Positions 61,701 to 64,000 of a DNA stretch of 64,000 nt are shown in pieces. Below the pieces are notes generated by a model that was not told the DNA's origin, made no database searches, and saw only the letters and a program-made list of their open reading frames with translations. Source of the stretch: Aristolochia californica (Eukaryota > Streptophyta > Magnoliopsida > Piperales > Aristolochiaceae); assembly GCA_029961685.1 (NCBI GenBank), contig JARWKL010000016.1, positions 19,722,157 through 19,786,156 of the forward strand, written 5' to 3'. Every line of letters begins with the position of its first letter. Within the stretch, counting starts at the first letter, position 1. The position numbers and the translations under genes were made by a program.

Positions 61701-63107
61701 AAGACCTAACAGGATCATTGCACTTCTCCGCCTACCTTGCCCACACCCCCTAGGGGGGTCTGGTCGGAGAAGAATAATCAACATTCCAACAACCAGGCCA
61801 TGTCCGTGAGAAGGTGAGAAGTGACATCTCTACTTCTATCTCGGTTTGGCTTATCACTAAAAAGGAATTTCAGATCCTTAATAGGGGCACTCGGGAGTAA
61901 ATGGAATCTAGTGGCACAACTTTCTGTAACCAAGGCACGTCAAGTTGTTAAATGGCAGCCCAGACATGCTGGAATTGGTAGAACTTTCAAGACATAAAAG
62001 GGAGTAATAATTGTTGATTCTACAATTGTAAAGCTCCAAAGCCTCAGGCAAGGCATTCTCTTGTACAAGGATTCAATTCTCGTGGATAGAAGGTGATTCC
62101 AGCATCTCGATTGGCATTTAAAGGAGGCCAAACGATCTTGGAGGCATTAGCAAACCTTTCATGAAATCATGGACTTTCTTTAAGATTGTAATTGTGTTTG
62201 GACTCATGTACATAGATCATCCAACAATGAGGCTGATCTTTTAGCTAAGCAAGGGGTAGCCCTCTAATCCCTTGATGTAAGGGGTAGCCCTCCCAAGGAT
62301 TTTTTTTCCCTTGTTTTTTAAATAAAATTACAACTCCCTTAAAAAAATTAGATCCACTGCTCCCATTTTTTACCCAAACATTGCATTTTTGTAGTCGAGT
62401 ATACATTTTCCTGGTTTTCAATACTGGAAGCACTATTCCTTTTTTGTTTCAGTTGTTAAATGGGGTCCAAGGACTTATCCCAAAATGACTAGCCACTTAG
62501 GAAACTTCTTCTGGCAACTAATAAATTCAAGATCTTTTATCTCACTAATCCAAGTGGGACTATTCCTTAACACTCCCCCTCACGTGTAGTGGATAATTTG
62601 GGTGGAGGCCTTCACATGTGGTACATGGATAATTTGGGTGGAATGCCCACATACTGAGTGGATTAAACAGTGAACCTTACATAAGCCAGTATTCTGCTGG
62701 AATGGGATATTCATTGATATTACCTGCATCAATAACTAAATTTCCCTATTAGTTTCAATTTCCGTTTCACTATCCCTTCATCTGACTCTTTGTCAACATC
62801 TTCAAGTGCAAAGTGCTTCCTCAGCCTAGGATGTTTTTGTGAAACCATCTAGAAAGCAAAACACTATGAAATTATAATCTAAACTCTAGCAGGCATATGC
62901 AGCATCCAAATCAAATGCATAGAAATTATTCAAATCCCTGAGAGATCAAGAACAATGAAAATATAAAACACAAGTCATCAAACAATTCATGTACCTGTGA
63001 ACAGAAAAGAACAACACCCGGGGATCTCTCCAAAACATTTTCTGAGTACCATTCCCATGATGAACATCCCAATCAACTATCAAAATTTTGTTGAGACCCA
63101 GTTCTGG
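46750..63107 (-). CDS. HDA5: Class II histone deacetylase, HDA5/HDA18-like (5'-partial)
   Basis: Reverse-strand exons seen: 63107-62995, 53343-53132, 52992-52928, 52323-52153, 51635-51549, 50928-50602, 49910-49717, 49604-49475, 47628-47564, 46912-46750; 508 aa, phase kept throughout. Seen: the HDAC core from [20 protein letters not shown] (zinc Asp/His), [19 protein letters not shown]-type block [25 protein letters not shown] (zinc Asp), [14 protein letters not shown] and LALEGGYN (catalytic Tyr); then a linker; then the plant HDA5-type C-terminal domain ([53 protein letters not shown]). Function: removes acetyl groups from histones and other proteins; HDA5 is linked to flowering-time repression in Arabidopsis. 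The N-terminal part of the catalytic domain is missing to the right of the window. The intron 62994-53344 is 9.65 kb and holds a Harbinger element. Confidence 0.88.
48980..49165 (-). repeat. SINE-like fragment with poly-T interruption
   Basis: The reverse strand has TTTGGCTCAATGGTTATA (A-box-like) and GAGGTCTTTGGTTTAAGTCT (B-box-like). A second copy of the GACTTAAACCCAAGACC word (plus strand) lies about 80 bp away, across a poly-T run. Related to 25187-25290. In an HDAC intron. Confidence 0.4.
51393..51490 (-). repeat. LTR fragment
   Basis: Contains CTTAACACTAACCAATGTGG and GGGACTATTCCCAC, the reverse complement of a common plant LTR start (TGTTAAG...AGTCCCACATTGG). Related to 62455-62690 and to part of 39707-39887. 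Confidence 0.4.
52104..52127. repeat. (AT)n microsatellite
   Basis: Alternating A and T, about 24 nt, in an HDAC intron. Confidence 0.85.
52430..52660. repeat. Possible retroelement LTR fragment
   Basis: Has CTATATATAGAGAATACACAA and a T-rich start (CTTTATTGAATAG), a style common in copia LTRs. No ends or target duplication could be defined. Confidence 0.25.
52852..52893. repeat. C-homopolymer and (AC)n tract
   Basis: About 24 consecutive C followed by an AC repeat, within the HDAC intron between exons 52992-52928 and 52323-52153. Length is probably uncertain in the assembly. Confidence 0.8.
54576..54650 (+). repeat. Left terminal inverted repeat of the Harbinger element
   Basis: Starts with seven G then TTAGTCCACAATGAAG. 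About 24 bp match the inverted sequence at 61439-61462 with one mismatch. About 70 bp match, more loosely, the inverted sequence ending at 61533. Confidence 0.75.
55325..55870. repeat. Telomere-like (TTTAGGG) degenerate repeats
   Basis: Dense TTTAGGG, TAGGGTTTA and GGGTTTAGG words, arranged in longer direct repeats: a block near 55384-55500 recurs almost unchanged near 55527-55660, including a poly-T/poly-A hinge before CATAGGGTTCT. Inside the Harbinger element. Confidence 0.75.
55906..57620 (+). repeat. Tandem array of ~298-bp units
   Basis: Six units located by GTACGGTTCG at 55911, 56209, 56507, 56804 and 57093, and GTACGCTTCG at 57391. Periods are 298, 298, 297, 289 and 298 bp. Each full unit carries GACTGCGAAGTCATATGGGG, a TTTGAAGTGCTATG block, and an inverted pair CCATGTGGTG...CACCACATGG around a ~25-nt AT-rich centre (GTTATAAATATC). 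The fourth unit boundary lacks 9 bp in that centre. Inside the Harbinger element, just upstream of its first gene. Confidence 0.9.
57724..58695 (+). pseudogene. Harbinger ORF1 (Myb/SANT-like DNA-binding protein), broken
   Basis: Exons 57724-58055 and 58153-58695. Opens [20 protein letters not shown], a trihelix/Myb-SANT-like start, with [10 protein letters not shown] and VWQDYIK further on, as in the DNA-binding accessory protein that Harbinger elements need alongside the transposase. An acidic middle with SSRRRKRP and a C-terminal helical region ([12 protein letters not shown]) follow. Two in-frame stops, TAG at 57919 and TGA at 57931, break it; TGA could come from CGA, and TAG from CAG, by C-to-T change, as expected of methylated DNA. 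Confidence 0.8.
59021..60367 (+). pseudogene. Harbinger DDE transposase, broken
   Basis: Exons 59021-59497, 59577-59802 and 59884 onward. Seen: an N-terminal helix-turn-helix region ([40 protein letters not shown]), then the DDE catalytic blocks [10 protein letters not shown] (first D), [16 protein letters not shown] (second D) and [14 protein letters not shown] (E), then [10 protein letters not shown] and an acidic tail to WSDY. A TAG stop at 59646 and a one-base loss near 60115, after PFSYKS, disrupt the frame. Known role: cut-and-paste transposition with ORF1. The DDE residues themselves are intact. Confidence 0.88.
60550..61290. repeat. AT-rich ~135-bp direct repeats
   Basis: The motif AATTGGTTTAA..., AATTAATTAAACCA, GGTTTATTTATTATATTCCC then CACGTAATTAGT recurs about five times between the transposase gene and the right end of the element. 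Confidence 0.8.
61439..61533 (-). repeat. Right terminus of the Harbinger element, doubled
   Basis: Two successive ends read outward: CATTGTGGACTAACCCCCC followed by TAA (61463-61465), and TTGACTAACCCCCC followed by TAA (61534-61536). The outer one shares the longer similarity with the left end. Confidence 0.6.
61930..62345 (+). mobile_element. LINE 3' end, RNase H-like remnant
   Basis: Plus-strand reading across breaks ends [20 protein letters not shown] then stop, the typical C-terminus of plant LINE ORF2 with its RNase H domain (ADLLAK), followed by an AT-rich 3' end with a short A-run. Orientation is opposite to the host HDAC gene. Only the 3' tail is recognisable. Confidence 0.65.
62455..62690 (-). 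repeat. LTR fragment related to the 39.5-kb element
   Basis: Contains GGGGTCCAAGGACTTATCCC, AATGACTAGCCACTTAGG, GGGACTATTCCTTAACACTC and CCCCCTCACGTGTA, the reverse complement of the right part of 39461-39887. It lacks the ~70-bp stretch that interrupts that copy. Two GGATAATTTGGGTGGA repeats follow. Confidence 0.6.
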
Positions 63108-64000
63108 CTAAATAAGATAAGAAAAAATAAATAAACAAAATAAGAAATACTGTCAAGAGAAAAAAACAAGTGCAGATATTTTATATGCTAATAAAGTGAG
63201 CATGAAATGAACAAGATCATCGTCGAGAAAATTATCAGAAAAAACCCTGTTTAAGTCATCAAATCAAGTGGAGATTTGAGAATGTTCACAAGACAGGTTA
63301 TGGCAGGCAACGAAGGTTCTTTGAATCAGCATTGAATACTAGATCAGCCAGCATAATCAATACAAAGCCATGGTTGTCTTGTATTAACTCATGGAAACCA
63401 TATTGGCCAAGGGAAACAGTTAGAGTCTTGAGAATATTTAGAATGAGAAATCATGCTGGCTGATGTACGAAAAACATTGGAGAGTTGAATGTGCCCCATG
63501 GAGTTTCTTGTTTTTTTTCTTCTTCCTAACCCTATGTTTAATTCTTCTATATCAAGTTCCTTTTTTCATAGATAGATCAAAATCTATTTATTCTAGAATT
63601 TTGTATGACCTGAAAATTTATTGTACAAGCTTTTTTCCATAAAAGAGTTGCCAAGTTGTTTAATGAAAAAAATATGGGAACAAACTAAGGTATGAGAAAA
63701 CTGAAGGCAGAGAGTAATAAGTGAAATAGTACAGAAACAGAGAATCAAGAACTTGAGCATAGAACTTTTTTATTTTCTTTGAACTGGGCTACAATTTCTT
63801 AGCAGCAAGCTTGGGTTAACAAGGCCGTTCTGCTTAGGTCAATTGCCAATGTAAAACTTTTTGTCAGAACTTAAAATAATAACTGAACCAATCTTATATT
63901 GAAACTATAGGAGCCTTACCTGTGTTGAGATTATATTGGCTTTTCCGGATGCATCTGTGTTGATACTAGAAATCAGGGATTTGCTCCATCTTCCTTTGTA
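63108..64000 (-). other. HDAC upstream intron and possible extra exon
   Basis: AT-rich intron sequence upstream of the first HDAC exon seen. At 63920-64000 the reverse strand is open in the right phase and ends at a good donor (ACACAG then GTAAGG), but its peptide (DASGKANIISTQ) does not resemble the conserved HDAC block expected before ELGLNKI. It may be a chance or alternative exon, with the true one outside the window. Confidence 0.3.

Overview
This is a 64-kb piece of nuclear DNA from a flowering plant. The evidence is AT-rich GT-AG introns, plant-only gene families (POLAR-like, RIK, RBOH, ROOT UV-B SENSITIVE) and typical plant transposons (copia, LINE, SINE-like, PIF/Harbinger, MITEs). 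I cannot name the species. All gene models are my own splice reconstructions. Every complete model keeps phase across all its junctions and sums to a whole number of codons.

Layout. 0.2-1.7 kb (+): a mitochondrial-type glycine-rich RRM protein. 2.3-7.8 kb (-): a POLAR-like coiled-coil protein with a 3.1-kb intron carrying a LINE remnant. 11.4-15.6 kb (-): a purple acid phosphatase of the PAP27 type, 12 coding exons. 18.2-26.6 kb (-): the KH-domain protein RIK, 12 exons. 26.6-30 kb: transposon-rich intergenic DNA (copia remnant, hairpin repeats). 30.4-34.6 kb (+): a respiratory burst oxidase (RBOH, NADPH oxidase), 14 exons. 35.9 kb (+): tRNA-Asn(GTT). 36.1-42.7 kb (+): a RUS3-like DUF647 protein, 15 exons, with a GC-AG intron and a compact transposon. 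43.2-46.0 kb (-): a DNAJC21/JJJ1-type J-protein. 46.7 kb to the right edge (-): a class II histone deacetylase of the HDA5/HDA18 type, 5'-incomplete, whose 9.65-kb intron holds a decayed PIF/Harbinger transposon of about 7 kb.

The genes are unrelated neighbours, as is usual in a plant genome: organelle RNA binding, stomatal-lineage polarity, phosphate or nucleotide hydrolysis, leaf chromatin/RNA (RIK), ROS signalling, UV-B/auxin-related RUS, ribosome biogenesis and histone deacetylation. They form no pathway or operon. The least ordinary DNA is the Harbinger element, with its 298-bp satellite array, telomere-like repeats and doubled right terminus, and a 427-bp element at 39.5 kb that combines DNA-transposon-like inverted ends with retroelement-like priming sites. 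I found no convincing new biological system.
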